From contig JAHDCN010000021.1 of the NCBI GenBank assembly GCA_020629815.1, positions 1 to 21,293 of the forward strand: DNA of 21,293 nucleotides, read 5' to 3'. A program made the position numbers and the translations under genes. The stretch is from Verrucomicrobiota bacterium (GTDB lineage Bacteria; Verrucomicrobiota; Verrucomicrobiia; Verrucomicrobiales; DEV007). The notes beneath the pieces are model-generated. The model searched no databases, was not told the DNA's origin, and saw only the letters and a program-made list of their open reading frames with translations. This document shows, piece after piece, positions 1-6,974 of the stretch. Each line of letters opens with the position of its first letter. Position 1 is the stretch's first letter.

Positions 1-96
1 AATGCGAAAAAACCATGGCTGGGAAGCAATTCTGAAATTATAATTTTGATCATTTGATAAAATTACCATAATTTTGCGCAGACTTTTGCCCTCTGC
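1..96 (+). promoter_or_regulatory. AT-rich leader upstream of the GNAT gene
   Basis: This 96-bp stretch before the first gene is clearly richer in A and T than the flanking coding DNA. It holds a perfect TATAAT at 39-44 without a good -35 partner, and a looser pair TTGATC (46-51) and CATAAT (67-72) with a short 15-nt spacer. Either could drive the GNAT gene, but Verrucomicrobiota promoter consensus is not well fixed and the left side is cut by the window. The assignment is inference only. Confidence 0.25.
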
Positions 97-99
97 GTG

Positions 100-1272
100 A
101 TGTCCACCCGTCCTTTTCTCAAACAGCGATTTGCTGCCAGTCATACTCGACCGCAAAACAGCGGTGGTGAAATTGTGATTATTCAATCAAAGGAGAAGCT
201 TCGTTTGCTTCGGTTTTGGTGGGATCAGCAAGCCAGAGAAACAGCGATTCCCTTCTCGCAGAGTGCCTGGATTGAGCAATATATCAATCATCTGATCGAG
301 CCTGATCAGGAATGGCTGTTGGCCGCTTATGAAACCGTTTTCGGAATTGAGGCCTTGTTCCCTCTTTTGGTTTCGGGCCGGGAGCTCAGTTTCATAGGGT
401 CTGAGATCTGTGACTTTCAGGATGTTCTCGCTCCTTCTGCAGGCCGGTTGAATCGGGCCGTTAGTGAGCTTTTTCACTGGGCCAGTGAGAATGGTTTTTA
501 CCTCCGGTTCCATAAGTTGCACTCAGAAGGGCGAATCTATCGGGCCATCACAGATAACGAATTCCCGGGCTTTTGCGTTGATGATCGGGATCGAGGGCCT
601 TGTCCGTATCTGGATCTGCTGCACGAAGGAGATTTGCAGAAGATCACCGGGAATTTCTCGAAATCGACAAGAAAGCAAGTGCGCCGTCGATTGCGGATTT
701 TACGCGAAGAGTGCGACGTCCAGTTGAACTGCACGGTTGATTTCGATCCAGACCTGATGAGACAAATTGCGGAGATTCACCAGCAGCGTCATGGCAGCGA
801 TTCCCTGTTTGTGCGTCCCGGGGTTTCTGACTTTCTTCAGAATGTGATGGAGCAGCAGCCGGGCCTTCTTCTTTGTTACACTCTGGAATCTGAACAGCAT
901 GGGCTAATGGGTTTTGAGATTGGTCTCAGGAATTTTGATACCTACTTTTCGTGGCTTGGTGGTTACCGGGAGGAACATCACAACTACCGGGTGGGAACCT
1001 GCTTGATGGCATTGATTATGGAAGACCAGGGTCAGCGCGGTGCTCGAATCTATGATTTTCTCAATGGAGCTGAGCTGTACAAATTCCATTTCAACAATGG
1101 CGAATACCGGATTCGACAGGTTACAGTGAAGAAAGACTCAGTGATCAGTCGGTTTACTCTGGCAATCGAAAAGCAGAGTCGAAAATGGGGTCGAGAAGCC
1201 CGGGCATTGTTGGTGAAGCTTGGTTTGCACCGTTCGGGCTATCGGATTGATACCTCTCCGGAGAAAACTTAG
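100..1272 (+). CDS. GNAT-fold acyltransferase, CelD/BcsL-like
   Basis: This cytoplasmic protein of about 390 residues matches the FemAB-like / CelD-BcsL branch of the GNAT superfamily, which transfers acyl or aminoacyl groups to amino groups. Residues 188-202 form the basic stretch (SKSTRKQVRRRLR) that usually opens the second GNAT domain. The end of the fold shows the acyl-CoA loop-like YRVGTCLM (297-304) and the family-typical DFLNGAELYKF (320-330). The N-terminal half (about 30-180) would be the first, degenerate GNAT domain. Start is uncertain: GTG 97, the adjacent ATG 100 and GTG 175 are all in frame, and none has a Shine-Dalgarno. The ACP gene follows 73 nt downstream on the same strand, so the acyl donor may be ACP-bound; that is inference. 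The substrate is unknown. Members of this family often sit in polysaccharide or exopolysaccharide clusters, but none is visible here. Confidence 0.8.
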   Translation: MSTRPFLKQRFAASHTRPQNSGGEIVIIQSKEKLRLLRFWWDQQARETAIPFSQSAWIEQYINHLIEPDQEWLLAAYETVFGIEALFPLLVSGRELSFIGSEICDFQDVLAPSAGRLNRAVSELFHWASENGFYLRFHKLHSEGRIYRAITDNEFPGFCVDDRDRGPCPYLDLLHEGDLQKITGNFSKSTRKQVRRRLRILREECDVQLNCTVDFDPDLMRQIAEIHQQRHGSDSLFVRPGVSDFLQNVMEQQPGLLLCYTLESEQHGLMGFEIGLRNFDTYFSWLGGYREEHHNYRVGTCLMALIMEDQGQRGARIYDFLNGAELYKFHFNNGEYRIRQVTVKKDSVISRFTLAIEKQSRKWGREARALLVKLGLHRSGYRIDTSPEKT

Positions 1273-1325
1273 AGAGAAAACAACGGCACTCCCGCTTTGA
1301 CGCCTGCTTTTTTTTCACTACCTTT

Positions 1326-1339
1326 GTGGGTTTTCCCAC
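1326..1339 (+). other. Small GTGGG-TTTT-CCCAC hairpin before the ACP start
   Basis: A perfect 5-bp stem with a TTTT tetraloop ends 6 nt before the ACP ATG at 1346, where a ribosome binding site would normally lie. It has no following T-run, so it does not look like an intrinsic terminator. It may affect ribosome access, or may be chance. Confidence 0.25.
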
Positions 1340-1345
1340 GCACAA

Positions 1346-1615
1346 ATGAGTGATCAGGCAGAGCTAAAAAATCGCATCAAAGAAGTCGTCATCGAGGAGT
1401 TGATGCTGGAGGAAACTCCGGAAGAGATTGAAGACGATCTTCCTTTTTTTGGACCGGAAGGTCTGGGACTCGATTCGGTAGATGCATTGCAGCTCGTTGT
1501 GGCGCTGGAAAAGCACTTTAATTTGGAAATTGAGGATGCTGAGATGGCCCGACCTATCGTGGAAAACGTAACGACTATCGCAAAGGCTATCGAAGCCCAC
1601 CGAAGCAAAGCGTAA
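1346..1615 (+). CDS. Acyl carrier protein of a specialised acyl pathway
   Basis: An 89-residue acidic, helical protein of normal ACP length. The phosphopantetheine attachment motif LGLDSVDAL (40-48) has Ser44 as the modified residue, followed by an amphipathic recognition helix and LEKHFNLEIED (54-64). The GLGLDSVDALQLVVALEKHF wording resembles ACPs of aryl-polyene, flexirubin and similar secondary fatty-acid clusters more than housekeeping AcpP (usually GADSLDTVEL). I therefore infer a dedicated carrier rather than the primary fatty-acid ACP. The ATG at 1346 is the only sensible start and has no Shine-Dalgarno. The flavoenzyme gene begins 4 nt after the stop, so the two are very likely co-transcribed and translationally coupled. 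No ketosynthase, phosphopantetheinyl transferase or ligase is visible in the window; such genes could lie upstream of base 1. Confidence 0.92.
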   Translation: MSDQAELKNRIKEVVIEELMLEETPEEIEDDLPFFGPEGLGLDSVDALQLVVALEKHFNLEIEDAEMARPIVENVTTIAKAIEAHRSKA

Positions 1616-1619
1616 ATCC

Positions 1620-2879
1620 ATGAACTCTTCCTCAGACCCTGCATACGATGCCGTAATCATTGGTGCAGGTCCGGCGGGTTCCACTGCGGCCACTTATCTC
1701 GCCAAAGCAGGTCGTAAGGTTCTGTTACTGGAGAAAGAGAAATTTCCCCGGTTCCATATTGGTGAGTCCCTGTTGCCCTACAACCGTGAGGTTTTTGAGG
1801 AGCTGGGAGTTCTTGATGAGTTAAAAAGTGCCGGCTTTATGAAAAAAACCGGAGCCCAGCTCGGGCTTTGGAACGGCGCAAAATTACTCAAAGTGGTTTT
1901 CGATAACGGCAGTTTTACTGAAGTAGACAGTGCGTTTCAAGTCGAGCGGGCTCGGTTTGATCAAATCCTGATGGACCGAGCCAGAGAGATGGGGGTTACG
2001 GTAATGGAGGAGACTGCGGTGAAAGGATATAACATTGATGCAAAAGCTGCATCAGTTACGACGGAGGCAGGGGAGACCTTTCAGGGAAAGTTTCTTGTCG
2101 ATGCTACGGGCACAGTGAATTTCACCGGGAACCGGGAGAATCTGAAAAATGTGCATCCCGGGCTCCGGAAAATTGCGGTGTTCACTCACTTCGAAGGAGT
2201 GGAAGAGTTACCTGATCGCGAAGCAGGAGATATCCAGATTTTTCGCCATCCGAAAGCATGGTTTTGGCTGATTCCTTTGGGAAACAACAGAAGCAGCGTT
2301 GGTGTGGTTTTCGACAAGGAACTTCTCAAGGAGTCCGATTTGAAACCAGAGGAGCACTTTCATCAGTTTGTCTCGGAGAGCCCTGCCTTGCGGGATCGAA
2401 TTGAGGGTGCCGAGATGGCGATGGACCTGAAAACGATGGTCGATTTTTCGTATTCAAATCGCCGCCTTGCCAGCGATCGACTTCTCCGGATCGGCGATGC
2501 CGCCGGATTTATTGACCCTATCTTTTCTTCTGGTGTCTATCTCGCGATGATGATGGGCAAGCATGGCGCGGCAGCTTTGATTGAAACTCTGGATAGCGAT
2601 GAAAGCGCGGCTATGTCGGCACCTATGAAGCGCTATGAGAAGACAGCGCGCAAACACATGCGGGTATTTCGCGAGCTGATTGAGGGGTTTTACCGGCCGG
2701 GCTTTTTCGAAATTCTGATGAACCCCCGCAAGATGTTGCGGTTGCCCTGTGCGTTAAACGCAGTTTTCGCCGGAAGACTGGATGAGATTTGGGCAATTCG
2801 CTGGCGACTGCGCCTGTTTCATTTTCTGACCCGATTGCAGGATCGAATCCCTATCGTCGAGCGCGAGGGTTTGCGGTAA
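1620..2879 (+). CDS. FAD-dependent monooxygenase, flavin-halogenase-like
   Basis: This 419-residue flavoprotein opens with a Rossmann dinucleotide-binding motif (GAGPAG, 15-20), followed by LLLEKEKFPR and GESLLP (48-53). It has WFWLIP (214-219), which fits the WxWxIP signature of flavin-dependent halogenases, and the FAD-ribityl motif GDAAGFIDP (292-300). Lys76 in GFMKKTGA (72-79) falls where halogenases place the lysine that carries the hypohalous acid. Its length and the SSGVYLAMM segment fit the variant that acts on carrier-protein-bound or free phenolic substrates (CndH/PltM/CmlS type) rather than the longer tryptophan halogenases. The ACP gene 4 nt upstream supports a carrier-tethered substrate. 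The alternative is a geranylgeranyl-reductase-like or hydroxylating relative that kept the motifs. The FAD fold is near certain; halogenation is an inference. Confidence 0.88.
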   Translation: MNSSSDPAYDAVIIGAGPAGSTAATYLAKAGRKVLLLEKEKFPRFHIGESLLPYNREVFEELGVLDELKSAGFMKKTGAQLGLWNGAKLLKVVFDNGSFTEVDSAFQVERARFDQILMDRAREMGVTVMEETAVKGYNIDAKAASVTTEAGETFQGKFLVDATGTVNFTGNRENLKNVHPGLRKIAVFTHFEGVEELPDREAGDIQIFRHPKAWFWLIPLGNNRSSVGVVFDKELLKESDLKPEEHFHQFVSESPALRDRIEGAEMAMDLKTMVDFSYSNRRLASDRLLRIGDAAGFIDPIFSSGVYLAMMMGKHGAAALIETLDSDESAAMSAPMKRYEKTARKHMRVFRELIEGFYRPGFFEILMNPRKMLRLPCALNAVFAGRLDEIWAIRWRLRLFHFLTRLQDRIPIVEREGLR

Positions 2880-2911
2880 TTGGCGGAGCAGCAGGAGTCG
2901 TTTGGCCGACG

Positions 2912-5059
2912 TCACTCAGTCGGCATGATTTCCCGGATTCGAAGGTTACGGTACTTTACATTGCTACCGTGATCCTGGAGCAAAATGGGACCGGGTGAAC
3001 GGGCAAACCCTTCCTCTTCCTTATATTTGCTTTTCTGGAAGGTTTCTTTCCATTCAGGCGAGTCGAACTCGATTTCCATGACGACCTCGCCATTCAGCCA
3101 ATGTTGAATCGAGTTACCAACAGCCATGATTCTGCCGCTATTCCACTCTTTGCCTGGAGTGTTGACTTTCTTGTCGGCGGAGGGTGCCTTTAAGTTGTAA
3201 AGCGAAGCAACGCTGTTCTTTGGGACCTTTGACGTGGCGTCGTCATATACCTGATATTCCAAACCGACGGTCTGCTCGTTAACCCGGTATTTCACTCCGC
3301 TGTTGCCCTCTTTGCTAATCATGAATTCGAATTTCAGTTCGAAATCAAAATAGCTGTCTTTCTTTGTGATGATATGACCGCCCCGGCCGTCTTTGCTTTT
3401 ATCGAGCGATAAAACGCCATCACGAACTACCCACAGATTACCTACCTCCGGATGCTTGTTGCGGCTGGTTTTTGAGCCATTTCGCCAGAGCTCCAAGTTG
3501 TCGTCCCCAAGCAAATCAACCCAGTCGTAGTTCTTCGCTGGCGTGTCTTTCGATTCAACACTTTGGAAACCGCCCGGTATCTGGCGAACGGTGTAGCAGA
3601 GCAAGGAGTTGGTGCACATCGGCAGCGTAAACTCGTAGCAAAAGTCCTGTTTATGAGGAACTGACAGATCAACCTGAAAACGCTTGTTGGTATCGTCGCC
3701 GGGAGTGAGTGAAATTTTCAAGTCCTCCTTGTCGATCTGGCTGGAGCCATAGTCAGAGTGGTAGTCAAAGGTGTAGCGATTCAATTTTATCTGAGCCAAA
3801 GCACTTTGATCTTCGATGGCCTGGAGAAACTCAATTTCAAATCCATCAGAAGTAACATGGATCGCTTTAACGTCCTGGTATTTGCCTTCGCCGTGGAAGG
3901 ATACCTTCGCCATGCCTTCGCCACCCGGCCAAGACAAGTGGGAGTGTCCAACGATTAGGTTCGCATCACCATCAAACACCAACCGGTTGATTCCCATATC
4001 CAAACCGTTTCCATCAATCAGCGGTGTGCAGGCTCCCTGAGTCACACCGTTTACCTCTTCGAGCATCAACCTGATGATGCGGGATTTGTTCATCTCACCG
4101 ATCAACATTTGACCTTCGAATGGCCCGAAGCCTTTGGGAATCAGAATCGGTTGAGTGGGCGAATTCGCCATCGTGCTTTGCGTGAACCAAACAGCAGCAG
4201 GTGTCCGCAAGGATTCCAATTCTTCTGCCTTCAGATCGACAGATGCAGCGCCGGTATATCCATTCTTCCAGGGTAAACTGGCCGGATGCCCGTAGAAGTG
4301 ATCTTTCTGAATATGATAGAGCTTGCTAGTGCCTAGCCAATCTCCCTGGTTGTCGGAAACGAATAGTTTCCCATTGCTGTCAAAAGCCAGACCATTTGGT
4401 GATCGCAACCCGGACGCCCAGGGAATCATCTCGCCGGTTTTCCCGTCGACTTTTACGACCCATCCCCGATAGGGAACCCGGGAATACATTCGGCCTGCTT
4501 TCTTTTTTAGGCCGTCTTTCCATTCATCCCGGGAAGCGTAGAATTTGTCTCTGGGCAAACCGAGCTCCAGCCACTTGCCTCGAATCTCTTTGCGAATCGG
4601 GGCACCGTTGGAGGCAACGTTCAGGCTGATGAAGTAGTTTCCCTCTGCATCTTTGACGGGTCCGAAAGCGAACTCGTGATAGTTGCCGCTCATGCCAAAG
4701 TCATCGCAGATCGTCTCATAGAGATCGGCTTTGCCGTCCCCATCAGTGTCGGATATCCGGGTCATCTCCGGGCGCTGAACCACGGTGATAGTATTGTCGT
4801 TCTCGGCAAGTAGTCCCAAAGGCTCGTGCAGTCCTTCCGCAAACAGAGACCATTGTTGAGATTCGGGATCGTAAACGCGAATCTCGCCATCGTGAAACGC
4901 AGCGGCTATTCTGCCATTTGGCAAAATATCAAGCCCGCCCACTTGTGGATCTTTTCCGGGCTCGGTCTTGATCGATTGCACGCGATACGCCGGATGATCG
5001 GCAAAACAGGCAATCGCAAAGAGCCCTGAAAAGAGTGACTGAAAAATAATACTCTTCAT
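2912..5059 (-). CDS. Secreted beta-propeller dehydrogenase-like protein fused to DUF1080
   Basis: A 715-residue protein with a short signal peptide (about 1-20). Residues 25-400 form a six-bladed, NHL/sugar-dehydrogenase-like beta-propeller, with GGLDILPNGR (41-50), a calcium-site-like DTDGDGKADLY (104-114), LRSPNGLAFD (218-227), VSDNQGDW (234-241) and FYGHP (255-259). These motifs are common in PVC-group propellers, but the CxxCH haem site usual in those proteins is absent. A linker domain (about 400-505) leads to a C-terminal DUF1080 / 3-keto-disaccharide hydrolase fold (about 513-710), a concanavalin-like sandwich, with LWRNG (524-528), NSGVKYRV (586-593) and WNSGRI (639-644). The likely role is extracytoplasmic sugar or glycoside processing. 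It lies 9 nt downstream of the azurin-like gene on the same strand, so the two are probably one operon. Its 3' end converges on the flavoenzyme gene. Redox activity of the propeller is uncertain. Confidence 0.85.
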   Translation of the reverse strand: MKSIIFQSLFSGLFAIACFADHPAYRVQSIKTEPGKDPQVGGLDILPNGRIAAAFHDGEIRVYDPESQQWSLFAEGLHEPLGLLAENDNTITVVQRPEMTRISDTDGDGKADLYETICDDFGMSGNYHEFAFGPVKDAEGNYFISLNVASNGAPIRKEIRGKWLELGLPRDKFYASRDEWKDGLKKKAGRMYSRVPYRGWVVKVDGKTGEMIPWASGLRSPNGLAFDSNGKLFVSDNQGDWLGTSKLYHIQKDHFYGHPASLPWKNGYTGAASVDLKAEELESLRTPAAVWFTQSTMANSPTQPILIPKGFGPFEGQMLIGEMNKSRIIRLMLEEVNGVTQGACTPLIDGNGLDMGINRLVFDGDANLIVGHSHLSWPGGEGMAKVSFHGEGKYQDVKAIHVTSDGFEIEFLQAIEDQSALAQIKLNRYTFDYHSDYGSSQIDKEDLKISLTPGDDTNKRFQVDLSVPHKQDFCYEFTLPMCTNSLLCYTVRQIPGGFQSVESKDTPAKNYDWVDLLGDDNLELWRNGSKTSRNKHPEVGNLWVVRDGVLSLDKSKDGRGGHIITKKDSYFDFELKFEFMISKEGNSGVKYRVNEQTVGLEYQVYDDATSKVPKNSVASLYNLKAPSADKKVNTPGKEWNSGRIMAVGNSIQHWLNGEVVMEIEFDSPEWKETFQKSKYKEEEGFARSPGPILLQDHGSNVKYRNLRIREIMPTE

Positions 5060-5068
5060 GAGGTTGGG

Positions 5069-6124
5069 TTAGTTCGCAGGGTAACTAAGTTGAAAGTCGG
5101 TAGCATCCTTTGGTGCAATGGTGATGTAATCCCCCTGTCGAGTTCCTTTAGAGGAAGTGACGGCTCCGGGGGCGTAGAAATGGATCGGCTTCTTCGCATT
5201 CTTCACTTTGATTTGGCTGATCAAGCCAACTGGCGTTGCTTTTAGGAATTCCGTGACTTCGAGGCCGTCGACGAGATAGCGGAACTCCGGAATTCCCGCG
5301 ACAAGCCGATAGCCTTTAAACTCCGGATTCGCCGAGCTCTGATCCACCTTTATAGCGAAGGTATTCTCGTCACCGTTCCCGTCCCAGAATTTCTCTCCGG
5401 CCACAACATTCTGGTAATTTCCGTTGGATCGTGAATTATCGCGAGCTTTCAGAAATTCGCCTTTCCATGCGAAACGCAATCGGCAGTTACCCGCATCCCA
5501 GCAGTAATTGATGTCGGAGTCCAGTGCTACCGCGATCGCTGCAGGACCGGCTTCCTCAATAAACAGCCGTTTTACGAAGGGGCGTGTAATCTCGCTTCCC
5601 GTCTCTGATAACCTTTTCAGTCGATCCTTCGCCAATTGCGAGACATTGGGGTCTTTCTCAAGGTCACCCCATTTTTCCCCCACGTAGATCGCTCCGTACA
5701 TCACCATTGCGTGTCCCGGATAGGTGCAGACAAAAGGGTAGACTCCGTCCTCTTCGGGAGCCGTGAAGTAAAATTCGTCTGATTGATCTGCAATCAGCAG
5801 CTTACTTGCTGCAAGAATTGCATCGTGCTCTGGCACATAACCTCTTTTCTCGGACTCTGAGGTGATTTTCATCGAGGCCGCTTGCACATCAGCAAGTGAT
5901 CCCGGTTTGAGAATCAGGAGGTTGTGAGGTTGGTCACTCGGGTCGCGGTTGATGAAACGAATCAGCACCTTATGGCCTGGTTCTGCTTTGACCCTCGGGG
6001 GGTCGAATTGCAGCCCTTCGATTGCCCGGATCGTAATTGGTCGTCGAGAAACAGGTGTCTCCGCCTGAATGGTCGTTTCAAACCATCCAAACAGGAGTAA
6101 CATACAAAGTGTGAGCAATTTCAT
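5069..6124 (-). CDS. Secreted azurin/plastocyanin-like cupredoxin with PVC-type C-terminal domain
   Basis: A 351-residue protein with a signal peptide (about 1-21). The N-terminal half is a cupredoxin: EPGHKVLIRFINRD (48-61), first copper ligand His67 in QPHNLL, then Cys133, His138 and Met142 in VCTYPGHAMVM. That spacing (C-x4-H-x3-M) is the type 1 copper site of azurin. Residues about 175-345 form a second domain with YCWDAGNCRLRFAWKGEFL, similar to regions found in Planctomycetota and Verrucomicrobiota cytochrome or sugar-related proteins; its function is unknown to me. The protein should act as a periplasmic single-electron carrier. The propeller-DUF1080 gene follows 9 nt downstream, suggesting a donor-acceptor pair. 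The ATG at 6124 is followed directly by the signal peptide and has no clear Shine-Dalgarno. The copper site is well supported; the partner is inferred. Confidence 0.88.
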   Translation of the reverse strand: MKLLTLCMLLLFGWFETTIQAETPVSRRPITIRAIEGLQFDPPRVKAEPGHKVLIRFINRDPSDQPHNLLILKPGSLADVQAASMKITSESEKRGYVPEHDAILAASKLLIADQSDEFYFTAPEEDGVYPFVCTYPGHAMVMYGAIYVGEKWGDLEKDPNVSQLAKDRLKRLSETGSEITRPFVKRLFIEEAGPAAIAVALDSDINYCWDAGNCRLRFAWKGEFLKARDNSRSNGNYQNVVAGEKFWDGNGDENTFAIKVDQSSANPEFKGYRLVAGIPEFRYLVDGLEVTEFLKATPVGLISQIKVKNAKKPIHFYAPGAVTSSKGTRQGDYITIAPKDATDFQLSYPAN

Positions 6125-6196
6125 AAGGTGCCTGGGCCGATTAAAGGAGACCCATTTCGAGCGGACGTAATGGTAGCCATTTTATTTTAGATGGCA

Positions 6197-6212
6197 GTGA
6201 CAAACTTGTCAC
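6197..6212. promoter_or_regulatory. Inverted repeat GTGACAA-AC-TTGTCAC, candidate operator
   Basis: A perfect 7-bp inverted repeat with a 2-nt spacer lies in the 162-bp divergent region between the azurin-like gene (- strand) and the response regulator (+ strand). It is about 70 bp from one start and 75 bp from the other. A smaller repeat, AATGG-TAG-CCATT, lies at 6169-6181. The symmetry fits a dimeric regulator such as a CRP- or GntR-type protein. It is not a tandem direct repeat of the kind OmpR/PhoB regulators usually bind. The binding protein is unknown. Confidence 0.4.
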
Positions 6213-6286
6213 AACGCTACGTTTCTGAAAGAAGCAAAATGGTTGGATAGTTTTCACCTTTCAGTTCAATCTAGAATTTCTCCATT

Positions 6287-6970
6287 ATGCCAACAATTCT
6301 GATCGTAGACGACGAACAGGACATTCGCGAGCTGCTTGCAATGAAGCTCCAGAAAGAGGGTTTTGAAACCCTTGAGGCGCCGGACGGTCTGGAAGGCGAG
6401 AAGATGGCTTCCGAGCATCAGCCAGACCTTGTAGTGCTGGATTTGATGATGCCGGGAAAGGACGGGATTTCCGTCTGCAAGTCAATGCGCAAGGAGGCGA
6501 GGACATCAAAGATCCCTATTCTCATGCTGACTGCCCGCGGTGGAATGGATGAGAAAATCGCCGGTCTGGAATTGGGAGCCGACGATTACATGACCAAACC
6601 TTTCAGCCCGAAAGAACTGGTGCTTCGGGTGCGTAATATTTTACGCCGGACCATGGCGGTGGAAGGCGGCAGCGTAATTGAGGTGGGACCCTTCCGGCTC
6701 GATAAGAACAATTTGAAATTCTATCTCAATGCAGAAGAAATCGATTTAACCTCTACCGAGTTTAAGCTTCTTCACATGCTGATCGAAATCCCCGGATCAA
6801 CTCGCGAACGGGACGAGCTTTTGGAGAAAGTTTGGGGATACAGTAACCAAACTCAAACCCGCACGCTGGACACGCATATCAAACGCCTTCGCGCGAAGCT
6901 GGGTGAATACGGCGCCTGCATTGAAACTGTTCGGTCTGTAGGGTATCGTTACAAAGAGTCGTCAAATTAG
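6287..6970 (+). CDS. OmpR/PhoB-type response regulator
   Basis: A 227-residue two-domain transcription regulator. The receiver domain (1-120) has the acidic pocket DD (8-9), phospho-acceptor Asp52 in VLDLMMPGKDG, switch Thr82 and Lys104 in MTKPFSPKEL. The winged-helix DNA-binding domain (about 128-225) has LTSTEFKLLHMLI, the recognition-helix region RTLDTHIKRLRAKL and the closing RSVGYRYK. Length and layout are standard for OmpR/PhoB. The partner kinase starts 4 nt after the stop, so the pair forms a bicistron. The combination resembles PhoB-PhoR most, but no phosphate-uptake gene or tandem Pho box is nearby, so I do not assign a stimulus. It may autoregulate or act on the divergent copper-protein operon through the shared intergenic region. 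Confidence 0.95.
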   Translation: MPTILIVDDEQDIRELLAMKLQKEGFETLEAPDGLEGEKMASEHQPDLVVLDLMMPGKDGISVCKSMRKEARTSKIPILMLTARGGMDEKIAGLELGADDYMTKPFSPKELVLRVRNILRRTMAVEGGSVIEVGPFRLDKNNLKFYLNAEEIDLTSTEFKLLHMLIEIPGSTRERDELLEKVWGYSNQTQTRTLDTHIKRLRAKLGEYGACIETVRSVGYRYKESSN

Positions 6971-6974
6971 CGGT

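Noticed and set aside
2905..2924. GCCGAC/GTCGGC stem between the flavoenzyme and propeller genes as a bidirectional terminator
   Set aside because: Only 6 bp with an 8-nt loop and no T-run on either side; it partly lies in the end of the propeller gene.
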